A stretch of DNA of 64,000 nucleotides from Combretum micranthum (taxonomy: Eukaryota > Streptophyta > Magnoliopsida > Myrtales > Combretaceae). Made by a program: the position numbers and the translations under genes. Under the pieces are notes generated by a model that saw nothing but the letters and a program-made list of their open reading frames with translations, did not search any database and was not told the DNA's origin. The stretch is taken from NCBI GenBank assembly GCA_024138025.1, contig JAMXBD010000391.1, positions 186,001 to 250,000 on the forward strand, given 5' to 3'. This document shows positions 36,196 to 49,316 of the stretch, piece after piece (position 1 is the stretch's first letter; every line of letters begins with the position of its first letter).

Positions 36196-36494
36196 GAGGA
36201 AATTGCAAATTAACTCCCAAAACTTTAACAAGATGTGAATTCAACACCTACTTTCAGTATTTGACACAATTAAAAACAATTAATATTTTCTATGAATTTG
36301 GAGGATAAATCTGCACATGAATGAAAGTTTACGGGGGTGAACCCATACATAGGTGAAAATTTGAGGGATAATTTGCAACTTCTTTCGCTCTGTTTTAACA
36401 CAAAATGTTAAGAAGTCAAAAGGGGTACTTTGAAAGTTTAGGAAGTGAATCTACACTTAGGTAAAATTTTAGGTGGGTAATTTGTAATTTCCCC
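36196..36494. mobile_element. Mutator-type MITE
   Basis: A 299-bp element. The left end GAGGAAATTGCAAATTAACT and the right end, read in reverse as GGGGAAATTACAAATTACCC, form the inverted repeats. Flanks TTAAGTTAA and TTAATATAA match at 7 of 9, consistent with an old 9-bp duplication. No coding capacity. Confidence 0.65.
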
Positions 36495-36810
36495 TTAATA
36501 TAAAGATAAATCACATCAAAAAGTCAACATTTGAGGATAAGTTCATTTAAGTATCAATATTTCAAGTAATTAAAAAATAAATCAACGTTTGAAGATAAAT
36601 TTATTTAATTTATTAATATTTTAAAAAATTATATTAAGATATCAATGTTTTGCAAAGTGAATTAAATAACGTATTAACAATTGAGAGAGTTAAGAAAACT
36701 TAATTGAAAACTAATAAAAAAAGGTTGAAACCTTAAATAAATTTTGTAAAATGTTGATACCCTATTTGATTCACTTTGCGAAACGTTGATTCCTCTTTTT
36801 TAACTACTCG
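36495..36810. mobile_element. Degenerate inverted-repeat element
   Basis: ATCAATGTTTTGCAAAGTGA at 36641 is inverted at about 36769-36790 (reverse reads ATCAACGTTTCGCAAAGTGA). Further 'tcaacatttgaggataagtt / tcaacgtttgaagataaatt' units precede it. It is probably a MITE or a nested pair related to the previous element. Ends are not defined. Confidence 0.45.
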
Positions 36811-36812
36811 AA

Positions 36813-37078
36813 GGTAGCGTTTGATTGAAAAAATTAGACATGAGAAGGGGGACTAAACAGCACAGTACAATAAGTACTGGACATACAATTTTCTTATATT
36901 ACATTTGTTACACATAGTATTGGACAATACTAGATAAAATTTTTATTAAGAGATTTTATTTTTATCCAATTTAAATATTTTTGTACTATAAAATATAAAA
37001 GAAAAAATTTTAAATTTTGTCCAGTCCCATGGAGAGAGTTTTGTTCACCCTAGATACATTTTATAAACCAAACATGGT
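36813..37078. mobile_element. Possible MITE
   Basis: The left end GGTAGCGTTTGATT and right end, read in reverse as ACCATGTTTGGTTT, are loosely inverted. The inner sequences 'taagtactggacatacaa' and 'agtattggacaatacta' are also partly symmetrical. No duplication identified. Confidence 0.4.
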
Positions 37079-39200
37079 AAAATGGCTTTTATCCAGTTTA
37101 ATATTATGAAAAATTAAGTAACTAAATGCTAATGAAACTTAATACTTTAAATAAACTTTACTCCAAATATTAATACATTTTAATGTAATTTACTCATTAA
37201 TTTAATTGACTTTCATAAGCTGAAAATCCTAGTTAAAACAGCTTATAATATTAAAATAAACAAAGACCACCAAATTTCATAAAGTTAGTCATAGATTGGT
37301 TTGATAAATGATCTATCTACCTAGGCCAGTTTAGTTGACCTCTTAGCTTGGCTTGCTTAGGTTAGCCTTTAGGTTAGCTAGCTTCAATTAGCCTGACCTT
37401 TTCTTCATTCCTATAACCCCATTTTCTTGGATTTTCTCATAACTACAACATGAATCACCTTTGTTTTTTTTTTTTTTCACTTTTCAATTGATGACCTATC
37501 CTAAGATCTTACCATCCCTTTCCTCTTCTTTTTCCTTTTTTTGGAAAGATTTGTTCTTAATCTTTTTTCCACTAATGACTAAAACAAAATTTTGGTACTT
37601 TTTCTAAAATGATTTTCCTTGTGAACAAGCTTCTCTAGCTCTTACTTTCCTTTACAAGTTCAAATCTCTCATGTTATACCTCTTCTTAACCCATGGGAAA
37701 TAATTGAAGATTTTCAGTTGATTATAATTGTCTAATTGAAAAAAGACAAAGATTAGGATTTCATTTTATTAATTTTTTTTTTTTTACTTAGCTTTGTCCT
37801 TTTTTTTAATCTTATATTTAGATTGTAGTTTACACACATATATTTTAACTAGGGTGTATAGGTCAACTACACCCATAGCGAGTTGGCCTTTTTTAACTTG
37901 TGATTATATAGATAGGTCAAAATGGTTTGAATAGTAATGAGGTTTAAAATTTTTAATCTAGTGTATATATTTATATATATATATTTTCGAATTAAATAGG
38001 TTGATCTGTATAATCTGTCTTGCTTGGTCAGCTTTAGAATCATAACGAAGTGAAATTGAGATTTGCATGAAACTTCATTGAGAACAAATTAACCTGCAAG
38101 GCAACAACGGATTCATATAATTTCACAAAAGATCCAGTCGATTCTATGACCCAGCACTTGTTATTTGAAATCAAATTTGAGAGCAAAACTTTATTCTTAC
38201 TTTAATAAACTATTTTACTCTCTTGCTGTCATTCACGATGAATAAAATTTATCCAACATCTACATTGAACTTGACTATATCTAATACTCTTTCTCTATTT
38301 GCATTTTTTTTCCATTATAATTTGTTGTTTATCCATGCTATTGCTTGACTTGTATCAATTTTGCTTATAGAATCTAACCTTTTTCTATTTTGGTACATTG
38401 GTTTGGTTTCATTCAAGCATCAATTTTAAACCAAATTGATATTGATATGATATCGATAAAAAATTGACAATTTTACTTATAAACTAATTAAATCAGACTG
38501 ATACTGAACCGATACAGATATGATATTGATGAATTATAAATATTTATCCGATACCAATAAAAATCTTACAATTCAAACAGTTGCATATCTAAAACTCAAA
38601 TTTTACTTAAATATCTCAAATTGAATTCGAGCAAGAGTTGTATCCAACTTGAATAGCCTATAAGAAACTTTTAACTCATTTGTGGATAGTCAATAGTCAA
38701 ATAAAATTAGACTCATCTTCCAATTACTACACTACTAATCAATAGTAACTTCAATACCTAAAAAATTTTCCCACCAAACATGAAATAAGTGTAAATTTGA
38801 TACAGCTTTTATAAGTACAAATAATACGATTTGTCAACAACTTGTATATGTTAAAATATCTTATTTCTAAACATAAACTTTAATTTCCACTTCATTTTTA
38901 TGGTGAAATAAAATCCCACTTGCTCCTACACTCTGCATGCCCAATCACGTAAAATTAGAATTAGGGACTGTTTGAATTGTCTGATTTTCATTTGTATCTT
39001 ATTTATATTTGATCTATATTTGTATCTTATTTGTATCTGATTTGGTTGATCTATTTATGAATAAAGATATTTATGTTTTATTTGTATATGTATCTTGATA
39101 AATATCTGTTTAAAAATGACAAAAATAAGACATCGAACTTATTAGAAAAAAATGGAACAAATAAGCCCTAAATCCTCTTTGTTCCTATTTTTTTCAATTT
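37079..39200. other. Intergenic DNA, repeat-like words
   Basis: AT-rich. Around 37310-37400 and 37850-38030 there are repeated 'ttggcttgcttaggttagc' and 'ggtcaactacaccc' words that may be a decayed hAT-like element. Around 38970-39110 'ttgtatcttattt' is repeated several times. No gene found. Confidence 0.4.
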
Positions 39201-39743
39201 CTATCAACTTATTTTATTTTCATGAAAAGGAAACCTTAGATTGCAAGAATATCATAGCACACTAAAAAGTTTGAACTATCCACTAAGCACATGTGGCATG
39301 ATATAGGAAAAGGAAAAAGAATTGCCAAGTGATATAATAATAATAACAACCCAAGAATTAGATGCAGACGAAAAAAATTTTCAAACATCCAGTGATTAAT
39401 TCCGTGTCTTCTAAGAAACTGTTCTGAACTGCATCGAAACCGCTTCTTAAAAACACAATTCGATTGTGTGATAACCAAAATCGAACATTTCTGTTTTTTT
39501 CATGTGTTTTCTTATAGCGTTGTCCTAAATATAAAATTTGAGGGAAAAAAAAAAAAACCGAAAGGCTGTACAAGTTCCATTACATTTCTGCTATTGTACC
39601 ATTCCGGAAAACCAAAAAAACATGTAACGGAGACAGAGACCACATGTCTCAGTCTTCATCATCGTCGGCTAGCTCACGGATCATTCTCCTCCTACCATAT
39701 CAAATGACGCTTCTCCTTCTCCCACTTTCATGAATTTGCTTTC
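39201..39743 (+). promoter_or_regulatory. Upstream region and likely 5' UTR of ITN1-like gene
   Basis: Immediately precedes the proposed first exon. The last ~150 bases are pyrimidine-rich (cttctccttctcccact), as in many plant 5' UTRs. I do not see a convincing TATA box or known element. Confidence 0.35.
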
Positions 39744-42700
39744 ATGGAGCCCGAATCATTGCCTGGTATTCTTCTTCTTCTTCTTCTTCTTTCTCTTTTT
39801 AACATCCTTGCGTCCTATCGATTATATATTTATGGTGTGATCACAATGTGCATTGATTTACTTCCAAATTTGTGAACTTTATGTGAAATTTGTGATATAA
39901 TGAATGAATCTGCAATGCCCTATTGATGAAAAATTGACCCTTTATGTCATTGATGATCAAATTGTTCTTGCATTATTGACTTTGAGCTTATGTCTAGTTT
40001 TTATTAAAAGGGTTTATCACCGAATGTCTCAAGGGTTGAAATGTGGAAACTTTATTCATGATTTTAAGACATTTTAATGTTCATGCACTTGTTGTGATTT
40101 TGTATTAGATATGATGGTAGTTTCATTGATTTTGATGCTGAAACATTGAGTTAAGGTCTTGACATTGATGTTTTTCACCCTTGTGAATTCACAACATTGG
40201 TTTGTGAAGATGGAGGGAGGGATTTGGAGAAGGGATTGAATCCAAAGCTCAAGCTTAGATCCCTTTCTTTTCCCGACTCTTCTTCGTTGGTCCAATCTCC
40301 ATCAGCATGTTCGACACCATCCCCAAGTCTGGTCATTTCTCATTCTGCAAAATCTTTGAAAGTATGCAACTCTGGCAAAACCCTGGTATTGTCGAATTCC
40401 GGGAAGAGGATAGACCAAGCTGGGAGAAAGAAATATGTGAAGCAAGTGACCGGTCGCCATAATGACACTGAGCTGCATTTGGCAGCACAACGGGGTGATT
40501 TGGATGCAGTCAAGCAGATTTTGGGTGAAATTGATGAACAGATGACAGGGACATTTAGTGGGGCAGATTTCGATGCCGAGGTTGCAGAGATAAGGTCTGC
40601 AGTGGTAAACGAAGTCAATGAGTTGGGAGAGACTGCACTTTTTGCTGCAGCCGAGAGGGGCCATCTTGATGTAGTGGTCGAGCTGTTGCAATATTCAACT
40701 GAGGAGGGGATATCCTTGAAAAATGTGTCTGGCTTCGATCCTCTACACATTGCTGCAAGCAAAGGTCACACAGGTATTGTTCGTTATCAACAAGTCAACT
40801 TTCTGGATCACATTTGGAGTTTATTTACTGAGTTGCTAGTTATAAGTATTTATACACAGTTTTTATAAATGAGCAGCTTTCCTAGAAGCATAAAAGAATG
40901 GATAGCAGCTGAAATTACCATGGACTAATTAGTCATCTATCTTAGATTCGAATAATTGGAGTCTTTTGAAAGATTTTGTGGGAGTAGAATGGGGAGGGTG
41001 GTACTTCAGCCAGATGATGTGCATCTGTTTACAATTATGGGTATCCTAAAACCTGTCTTCTTCTTTTTTTTTTTTTTTTTTCTTTTTGTTGAAGTACTAG
41101 AAATTCCAGGCAAAAGTTAAAAGTGATCCTTCAAATATCTTTGAATAAAATGAGATTTTTTACACAAATGAATAAAAGGAGCAAAAATCTGATGATACAA
41201 AACAAGTCACCATTCAGTCAAGATCTAATCCTAAAAATAGAATCGCTAGTAGAAGAAACAACGGCAGTATTGCAGTTCCTTCCTTCATTAGCAAGAAAAC
41301 GAGCCACTTTGTTACCCTCCCTGAAGTTAATCTTCACTTCCATCTCTTCTTATCAAAGAGTGAGTAGATAATAAAAGGGAAAGAATATTACCGTTGGTAT
41401 AGTTTGATCGCAATCATGCCACCACCATAGCCGAATCCACTCGAATGACAAAGTGGATGAGTCTTTCCTAAAACCTATTTGTCTTTGAATAAGCACGGGG
41501 CATTTATATTTATGGAAAGCTTTTGTGGTGCACTAAGTTCTCTGAATGGAACTTCTTGTACTGTTTGACTTTTGGACAATAATTACTACCTGTATGCAAA
41601 AACTGGAGCACACTCTGTCTCGGCAATTATATTGAAAATTATTTCCATCACTGCTGTTGAGTTACTATTGCTGTGCAGCCATTGTCCAGGTTCTATTAGA
41701 ATATGATCCAAAGCTGTGCAACACCCTTGGCCCCTCAAATGCAACCCCTCTGGTGTCTGCCGCTACAAGAGGGCATATAGAAGTAGTTAAACTGCTTTTG
41801 GAAAAAGATCCTACCTCAATAGAAATTCCTCGTTCTAATGGGAAGAATGCATTGCATTTATCTGCTCGCCAAGGGCATGTTGATATCGTAAGGGTTTTAC
41901 TTGAAAAGGATCCACATATGGCAAGAAGAACTGATAAGAAGGGACAGACAGCTTTGCATATGGCTGTAAAAGGAGTCAGTTGTGAAGTTGTGAGGTTGAT
42001 ACTTCAGGCAGATCCTGCAATTGTCATGGTGCCAGATCGGTTTGGGAAGTTTGCACTACATATAGCCACCAGGAAAAAACGCGCCGAGGTAATGATCACT
42101 GCTGCTTAATTGAAGTATTTTCATCTAATGATGTCTGATTTACTAATGACTCTGCAAAGCTAGATTTCGCTTCTTAACAATGATTAATGTGGGAATAGTA
42201 TCAACTGGTATTCAAGATTATCTCACAACTAACAAAGGATTCAGTTCAAATAAATCTTGCCATATACCTAATATAAGTTGGATTTATGACTTAAATCATG
42301 AAATAATTTATATGATATATCCAACCGGTACATGGGGAAATAGAAAGATGAGTTAACCAGGGAAAATGAACATGTAGAATTTCCCATGATCTTTGAAGCC
42401 TTCCATTCACACATCACTGCAGGACAATGTCAATCTATTTTCCATTCACCACTTTAATGCTCTCTGGTCACTCTTCCATGAATTTAATTTCTTTTTGAAC
42501 GTCTCAAATTTTTCTTACAAACCGGCTATCCTGTTTTCTTCTCATTTGACTTTAAGCAGCTTCTGTATATCTCATGCCATAGACAACTAACACGAGGGAA
42601 TACAAATTTGGATCATATTTCAGTGAAGCATTTGCGACTGTTACTTTCTTCTTGCAGATTGTGAATGAGCTGCTTTGCCAACCTGAGACAGACGTCAATG

Positions 42701-43482
42701 TTGTGACAAGAGACCAAAAAACAGCACTTGACATTGCTGAAGGACTCCCTCTCTCAGAGGAATCGACAGAAATAAAGGAATTGTTAACCCGGTATGGTGG
42801 ACTTAAAGCCGATGAACTGAACAAACCTCGAGATGAGCTTAGAATAACTGTCACAGAGATCAAGAAGAATGTTGAATGTCAGCTGGAACAAACACGTAAG
42901 ACTAATAAAAATGTGAATGGTATTGCCAAGGAACTGCGAAGACTTCATCGGATCGGAATTAACAATGCCACCAACTCAGTCACTGTGGTGGCTGTGTTAT
43001 TTGCCACGGTTGCCTTTGCTGCCATATTTACCGTTCCTGGTGGTGATAATGACGATGGGGAGTCTGTAGTGGCCGGCACTACATCATTTAAGATATTCTT
43101 CATCTTCAATGCAACTGCACTTTTTACTTCTCTGGCTGTTGTCGTGGTACAAATTACAGTTGTCAGAGGTGAGACCAAATCTGAGAGACGAGTTGTGGAG
43201 GTGATAAACAAATTGATGTGGTTGGCCTCTGTGTGCACTACGGTGGCATTTATTGCTTCATCCTATATAGTGGTGGGTCGACATAACTGGTGGGCTGCCA
43301 TCCTTGTAACAGTCATTGGTGGAATTACCATGGCCAGTGTTCTCGGGACAATGACATACTATGTGGTGAAATACAAACGGATTCGACGAGTGAAAAAGAA
43401 AGAGAAATCCTCTAGGAGAGGAACCTCCCTGCGACATACCTCTGAAACTGATTCAGAATTAAAACCAATTTATGCCATCTGA
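39744..43482 (+). CDS. ITN1: Ankyrin-repeat/PGG membrane protein, ITN1-like
   Basis: Four coding exons: 39744-39765, 40210-40773, 41679-42088 and 42658-43482, giving about 606 residues with GT-AG introns. The Arabidopsis ITN1 family (about 590 aa) is the clear match: the VLSNSGKR-DQAGRKKYVKQV stretch, seven or eight ankyrin repeats from about residue 92 to 365 (TELHLAAQRGDLDAV, ETALFAAAERGHLDVV, NALHLSARQGHVDIV, TALHMAVKG and others), a linker, then the PGG domain (VTVVAVLFATVAFAAIFTVP, with VPGG) and four membrane helpers at about 439-568. Known ITN1 acts at the plasma membrane and affects salt tolerance through ABA-dependent ROS production. Exon 1 encodes only MEPESLP plus one base and is inferred: exon 2's frame has no ATG before a stop at 40152, and the joined start aligns with the ITN1 N-terminus (DGxRDxEKG). 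Intron 2 holds a LINE. Confidence 0.92.
41055..41465 (-). mobile_element. 5'-truncated LINE in intron 2 of ITN1-like gene
   Basis: Flanked by a perfect 11-bp direct repeat TCCTAAAACCT (41044-41054 and 41466-41476). The T run at 41062-41081 is the poly(A) tail of an antisense insertion. The minus-strand sequence holds the end of an RNase H-like domain: VDSAMVVA...ILSLLLSTHSL and, after a frameshift, VKINFREGNKVARFLANEGR, with the REGNxVA pattern of plant LINE RNase H ends. It is about 411 bp, so nearly all of the LINE was lost at insertion. It lies opposite to the host gene and between exons, so it is probably harmless. Confidence 0.85.
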
Positions 43483-45255
43483 TACAGCCGTCACACCTGC
43501 TGACTGGGTGGGGCGGCCTTCCTAACTTCTTGTCCTTCTATAAAAGATTTCTGCTGTAAATTTAACATCCAAGGTAGCAATAGTTCCAAGAAGTGGTTTT
43601 TTAGCTGAATGACTCGCTGTTGCTTGATCTTTACACGTTACAAGCACCAAAAGGTACTTTGTGTAGATTTTATATGTTTCTTCTTGAGGAGCAGTTTTCT
43701 GTAGTTGAGAAATCATCTGTCTTTCTAATAGCAAATCAAGCATCTCAATTATACTCATATGTGATTCTGTGGATCTTTCTTCGTTTCCTTCTCATTCTTT
43801 GATTTCTCTCAACAATATCTACTTTTTCGAGACTAATGATCTCCGTTTATCTATCTGATATCTACACTTGAGTTATACACAAGTTGTATGATGATGTCGT
43901 AATTAAAGGCAATCATGTTTTCCAGTAAAAAGAAAAACGAAGAAAGGTTGATAGAGTTGGAAATACAGCATAACTTCATATCCTGTGAAAATGGTCGAAG
44001 CAAGACATTCTATTGTAAGCATTTCATTTATTTATGTCTCGATGAATCAAAAAGTAACTGAATTGAGTTTGCTCAAAGGGCTACTAACACTGTAGTAGAA
44101 TCCGCTTGACCAAAGAGGAGATAGCATCGCAGGGATGAAAGGTTACTTGTGGGAGCTGCTTCATGTGATAATTGAAGTAATTAAAACAGGGGTTGTGTTG
44201 ATAATTTTTTTCCAGCTTCTACTTGATGTTTCCAGCAAGTTGCTTTTGCCATCTTTGTGTCTTATATCTTGAGGTCCAGGAAAGCGTACTAGAAGAATGA
44301 ATTTGTACCATTTATTCGCCGACAGCAATAGAGCTAGACGCATCTGTACAATGTATCCGATATGGGTTTGTACTGTATTCTTGGACGCTTTCTTGATGGA
44401 AACTTCTGGTATATGGATCTCTTTGCTCCACGAAGGTTAAATTTTGAGTTGAACATGTCATAACTGAGAGTTTCCATGCACTACATGCTGTAAAAGAATT
44501 CTAACCCCACAGCCTTACTGGGAAAATTTATTGAAAGGTAGTCTGTATTTTCATACTTTTGCATTTTGCTAGCTTGTGTTTTCATAAATTTGTGTATAAG
44601 TGACCCAAGTTGTTCTTCGTTATGTAAATGTCATTGCACTGTTTTGAAACAGACACCTCAACACGCGTATATGAGCTTGTAACGTGCTAAATCTGATCTT
44701 CTACTTCCTCCTCCAAAAACAAATCATGCCTGCATAAACACTTTTTTTGCAAAAACAAGTTCAAACATACACTAGAAAGTAAATATGAGGCCTAATTTTT
44801 GTTGTACAAGCTCATGCTCGTGCTAATGTACATATACTGGAGTAATAACTTGAGTGGTGTATGTACAAAAGTTTACAATTTTTAGTTTGTGTAGGAAATA
44901 TCTCCATCGTTGATGCAAATCTCATCTTCATGATTGCAGATTACAGAGATTACATAATTATGAATAAATATCTCTACTTTATTAGCTCTATTCTGCTCAA
45001 TCATGACAACCTGCCGCAAAATGCCTGGATACACCAGGGAGAGATAGCGATACAACAGAGATACACATGCTAGAAGTTTGCAAATTTTGGGTCAGCTTTC
45101 TCTTGGGTTCACTTTACAGTGAGTCATACTCATGGACACTTTCTAACCTGGACTCTCTTGTCCTAGAGAATAAAGTGTGCATATGACCATGACTAGTTTC
45201 TTACACAAAGTTTTTTAGGAACAATGCTAAAGAAGCTTTCCATATGCACTTAGTT
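43483..45255. other. ITN1-like 3' UTR and following intergenic DNA
   Basis: The first few hundred bases after the stop are probably the 3' UTR (AATAAA-type signals are not obvious). Open frames here (43522-43802, 44161-44343, 44861-45073) match nothing I know and look like chance. Confidence 0.45.
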
Positions 45256-45318
45256 TGTTTTCTCGTAAAGTGTGTAGTTATTATTCAATCTGTTTTCTCG
45301 TAAAGTATGTAATTAATC
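45256..45318. repeat. Two-copy short tandem repeat
   Basis: TGTTTTCTCGTAAAGTGTGTAGTTATTATTCAATC is followed directly by a second copy starting TGTTTTCTCGTAAAGTATGT. The unit is about 36 bp. No function is evident. Confidence 0.7.
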
Positions 45319-48300
45319 CTAAAAAATGTAAAAAAGGTTAAATTTTAAAATTCTTGATTGGTAATTCACTCGATGTAAATCTTAATATTTGATCATGATA
45401 CTCGTTAAGAAATTAAATAAAAAAAATTCCTGTACTTCTTTATGCTGACTATTTCTTAAAGCATATAAGTATTAATAAACTTCTTTTAAATGATCCGGCA
45501 ACCTGTTAATGCAGACCTTATAATAGAACTAGAAGTGAAAATTATGGTGATTCCATGAATCCTTCCTGACAAGACTCACATGCACCACTTGCACATTACT
45601 GGTCCCTTCAGTTGCCACATATAACGTTTTCATTCTTTGAGTATAGTTGGACCCTTTATGCAACATCATTTTCTTCACTGTTGCTACCTAAAATCATGAT
45701 CCATGTATTTTTGTACTTCATTTATGTGCATGTTAGAAAACAAAGAAGGTCTAATAAACAAGTTGAGAATTGTTGAAGAACAGTCATAATCAAAGAGTTT
45801 ATGATCACTACTCATGTTTCATATGAATTCAGACAAATTCGAAAAGGGAGAGTATAACACGTATCTATCATTGTTAAAAAAAAAAGTATGAAAATATAAA
45901 TTGTCTGATCAGTTATGAATATATATTATAAAATCACATTTTGAAGATATGATTTTCATTTGTTACACAAAAGTTGCATTTTACACTATGATTTTGCAAT
46001 TTTATACAGTAGTAAAATCGCAGGTGAAACATGAAATTTATGTAGATCGCAGTTTTTTTTAATGAGATTTTTCTTCACAAGCCTAAAAGATGCAAATTAA
46101 AAATTGCATCTTAGGATTGTGATTTTCATTAATAATGAAAATTATATGTCTAATATGCGATTTTATAATAGTATTTTTGTAATTAATTTCAAATTAAACT
46201 TGTTTAAGTAATTAATTTATACTAGTGCTCTAAATTGATAAAAAAAAAAAAAAACTTAGGTTTATTATTGTTATTAATATTTATACCCTTATAGTGCTAT
46301 ATTTGGTGTCAATACAAGTTTTGTGACATGAGATCCTTAACAAATATGGTTATTTCTTTTCCTTTTAAAAGTATCAGATCAACAATGCAAAATGATTTTT
46401 TTTTTTAATCAATTGGAAAAACATCTTTTTATATTTACTATTATATATATTTATCTTTCTTATCTTTGAAATTCAAGTTTGGACTCAAGTCTTTAAACAA
46501 TTACATTTTTGTTCTCCAACACTTAAAAAATGACGAAAAAGCTTTTTTTTAATATCTTTTTAATCGTATTATACTGTAGTGAAATAGAAAAAACACTTTT
46601 GCCTATTTGCATAGTTTTATGTAAAAGTCTTAATATTATTAAATACCATTAGAGGGAGATATGTTAAATTTTTGTTGGTCTAATAAGATTAATTTAATAA
46701 AAATTATTACCAAATAAAATTGAATAAATAAAATATTTAAAATTATTTTTAAAAAAGAAAAAAAATAAAATATATAAATTTAATATTTGAGACCAAAAAG
46801 ATATATACAGGTGTCCTTCTAAAATTATTAATAATATTGATAATTTTATATCATCTAATTGTAAATAAAAATAATAATAACAACAGAGGCTATGTATTTG
46901 TAAATATGCCAAAATAAATTAAAATATTTGGAAACAATCATTTATTTTACGCCACCATCATAATTGAGTAACATGGACAGACTACTAAAAAATGGGCCAC
47001 AATAATAGTCTGCTCATGAATTATACCAAGATCAATGTCAAAATTTCAGCCGAAATTACATTAATCTTTCAATTATTGCATTTCTTAAATGTAATTGGGT
47101 CCAAGTCATAAATTTTTCTTAGACCATTCACATTTTCAACAATAAAACATCTTTTATAAGATAAACGGAGCTAAAATGAAACAACTGGGCTCAGAATCCA
47201 AATCTAATCATGAAAGTTATGTGTTTGTCTTGTACTTTCGAAAGACAATTTGTTGAAAAAAATCTTTAAGAAATGTCTTCTTCGCATCCAACTCAAAAGG
47301 GACCTCTGCGTTATCTTTGGATTATATCATGTTTGGAAATTTTGAAAGGAAAGTTTTTATTTAGAATCCGGAAGAATGATCCTCTCCATATTTAAAAGGA
47401 ATTGGATCATAATTCATAAATCGAGTAATTCGTTAAGATGCCCTTAAATGAAATATCAATTTAAAATTTTATGACATTTTGGTACTTTAATAAAGTTAAA
47501 TATATGTATATATAAATAAATTTCCCTCTTACCTTGTCTTCCCCCTCCTTTGTTTTACAAATGTACTAAACTTTTCACTTTCTTTTCCCCACTTCACCCC
47601 ACCCCCCTCCTCATGTATACAAGAGATGAAACTAGCTTACTTTATAGGTATACTTAATACTTGTATTTACAACAATAACATATTATAAAATTATAAATAA
47701 ATAAAAAATTATTTATCATTCATATAAAAAATAGTTTAAACATTTTTTTATTTATATTTATTATCTTTTTCTTTTTTCTTTTCCTTTGAGCCAATTCAAG
47801 AGTCAAAACCTTAACCATCACCAATACAGCAACCCATCGATTCATAAATGAGTCAGGATAAAGGTTGTCACTATTTGGATCTAGACTAGAATTGAAACTG
47901 AACTCGTGAAGGTTGAGTTGGTTCCTAGTTCTAGGGAATTATCATCGGTTTTCACAGTTTGATTCCAATCTGCTAAAATCGTGAATGGCCTAAAATTTTT
48001 TCCCTTTTTTAAATTGGTTTCTAAAAAAAAAAACACAAAAAAACAATAAGTTCCAATTAGTGAGTTCTTAATTCTTTTTTAATCCACTGCAATATTTTTT
48101 TAATTAAATTTTCATATCGAACATTCTATAAAATATAAAAAAGAAAAAAGAAAGAAAGATAGATATTGATGAAGCTACTTACATGAGACAATGGACATGA
48201 GATTTCTATTGACAATACTACTAACTTTTCTTCCCACTTCTAACTATAAATTTTATTTTAATTATTTACGTGTCATTCTCTTTATTATTTATTTGTTCTA

Positions 48301-49077
48301 TTGAATAGTTTTGACATTCACTGGAATAGAAACAATTTGCACAGTAATATTAATACTTGAGTTTTTTTAGCATTTTTGTGGCTAAAGTAAATTACATTTG
48401 TATCATCTTTTATCTTCTTTGGCTTTCCTTTTTAGATTTTTGTTTTTCATTTTTTTTTTTAAATTTTCCTAGCTAGATCCACTATGAAACCGCCAGATCC
48501 ACGAATCCTATGAATAGGAGGTTTCAAGCTCTAAACTATCTTAACTTGTAAGATTTGATGGGTTTTGGGCTAGTTTAGACCTACTATCAATGAGTCAGTT
48601 CCTAATTTAGCAATAATGAATTAGGATGATTTTTTATTCTAAGTCATAATGATGTCTAGGTCTTCAGCCAGGACTTGTACGGCCGGATTGGATAACCGTG
48701 AGATCCAGCCCATACCCACATTTCCATGCATAAAATAGCTTGGAAACATATTATTTAAATTTCTTATCATTCTGGTCAAATGTTGCCTTGGTAGTCATAA
48801 TCCAACAGTTATATTAACTGCATTATTGTTCAAACAAGGACCATCTTTTATGGGACAAACCTCTGGTACTTTTTGGAACCGTGAACACAGTTGCTATACT
48901 AATATCTATAAATAAATTAAAAAAAAAAACAAAATTATTTACAGCGAGAAGTAAAATAAGCCAGTTGCGTATCATTAAAAAGCAAAACCCATCAGGTAGG
49001 GTTATTAAAATTCTTATAGATAGCCAATTCAACGTAATCAAACATCATACAAATATCGCAAATGGTATATAAATTTT
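45319..49077. other. Intergenic DNA, low-complexity and repeat remnants
   Basis: Very AT-rich. At 45890-46190 'atgattttcat/gattttgcaa/aaattgcatctt' words recur in both orientations. Between about 47780 and 48720 a block containing 'ggtttcaagctctaaac' and 'gtacggccggattggataacc' looks like a decayed repeat, but I could not define ends. No gene found. Confidence 0.4.
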
Positions 49078-49316
49078 GACAAATATGTAATTGGATATTT
49101 AAATTTTAAAATTGATCAATTTAGTATCTAAACTTTAAATTAATTAATATAGTACCTGAAAAACTTTTGATTTATACTACCAGTACATTTTATATTGGTT
49201 AAAAACGCTATATTAGATGATGATGTTAGCAAATTTGATGAAGATACTATTAATATACATTTAAGTACTAAATTAATCAATTTCAAAATCTAAATACCTA
49301 ATTATTACATTTTTGA
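49078..49316. mobile_element. MITE with long inverted arms
   Basis: The left arm ATGTAATTGGATATTTAAAT (and onward through TTGATCAATTTAGTA) is matched by the inverted right arm ending TAAATACCTAATTATTACAT. Both arms carry the 'aatttagtac-taaactttaaa' words common in plant MITEs. About 240 bp, no coding capacity, flanking duplication not clear. Confidence 0.65.

Noticed and set aside
40302..40762. Antisense open frames of 129 and 140 codons
   Set aside because: They lie exactly opposite exon 2 of the ITN1-like gene and have no recognisable domains; they are shadows of the real frame.
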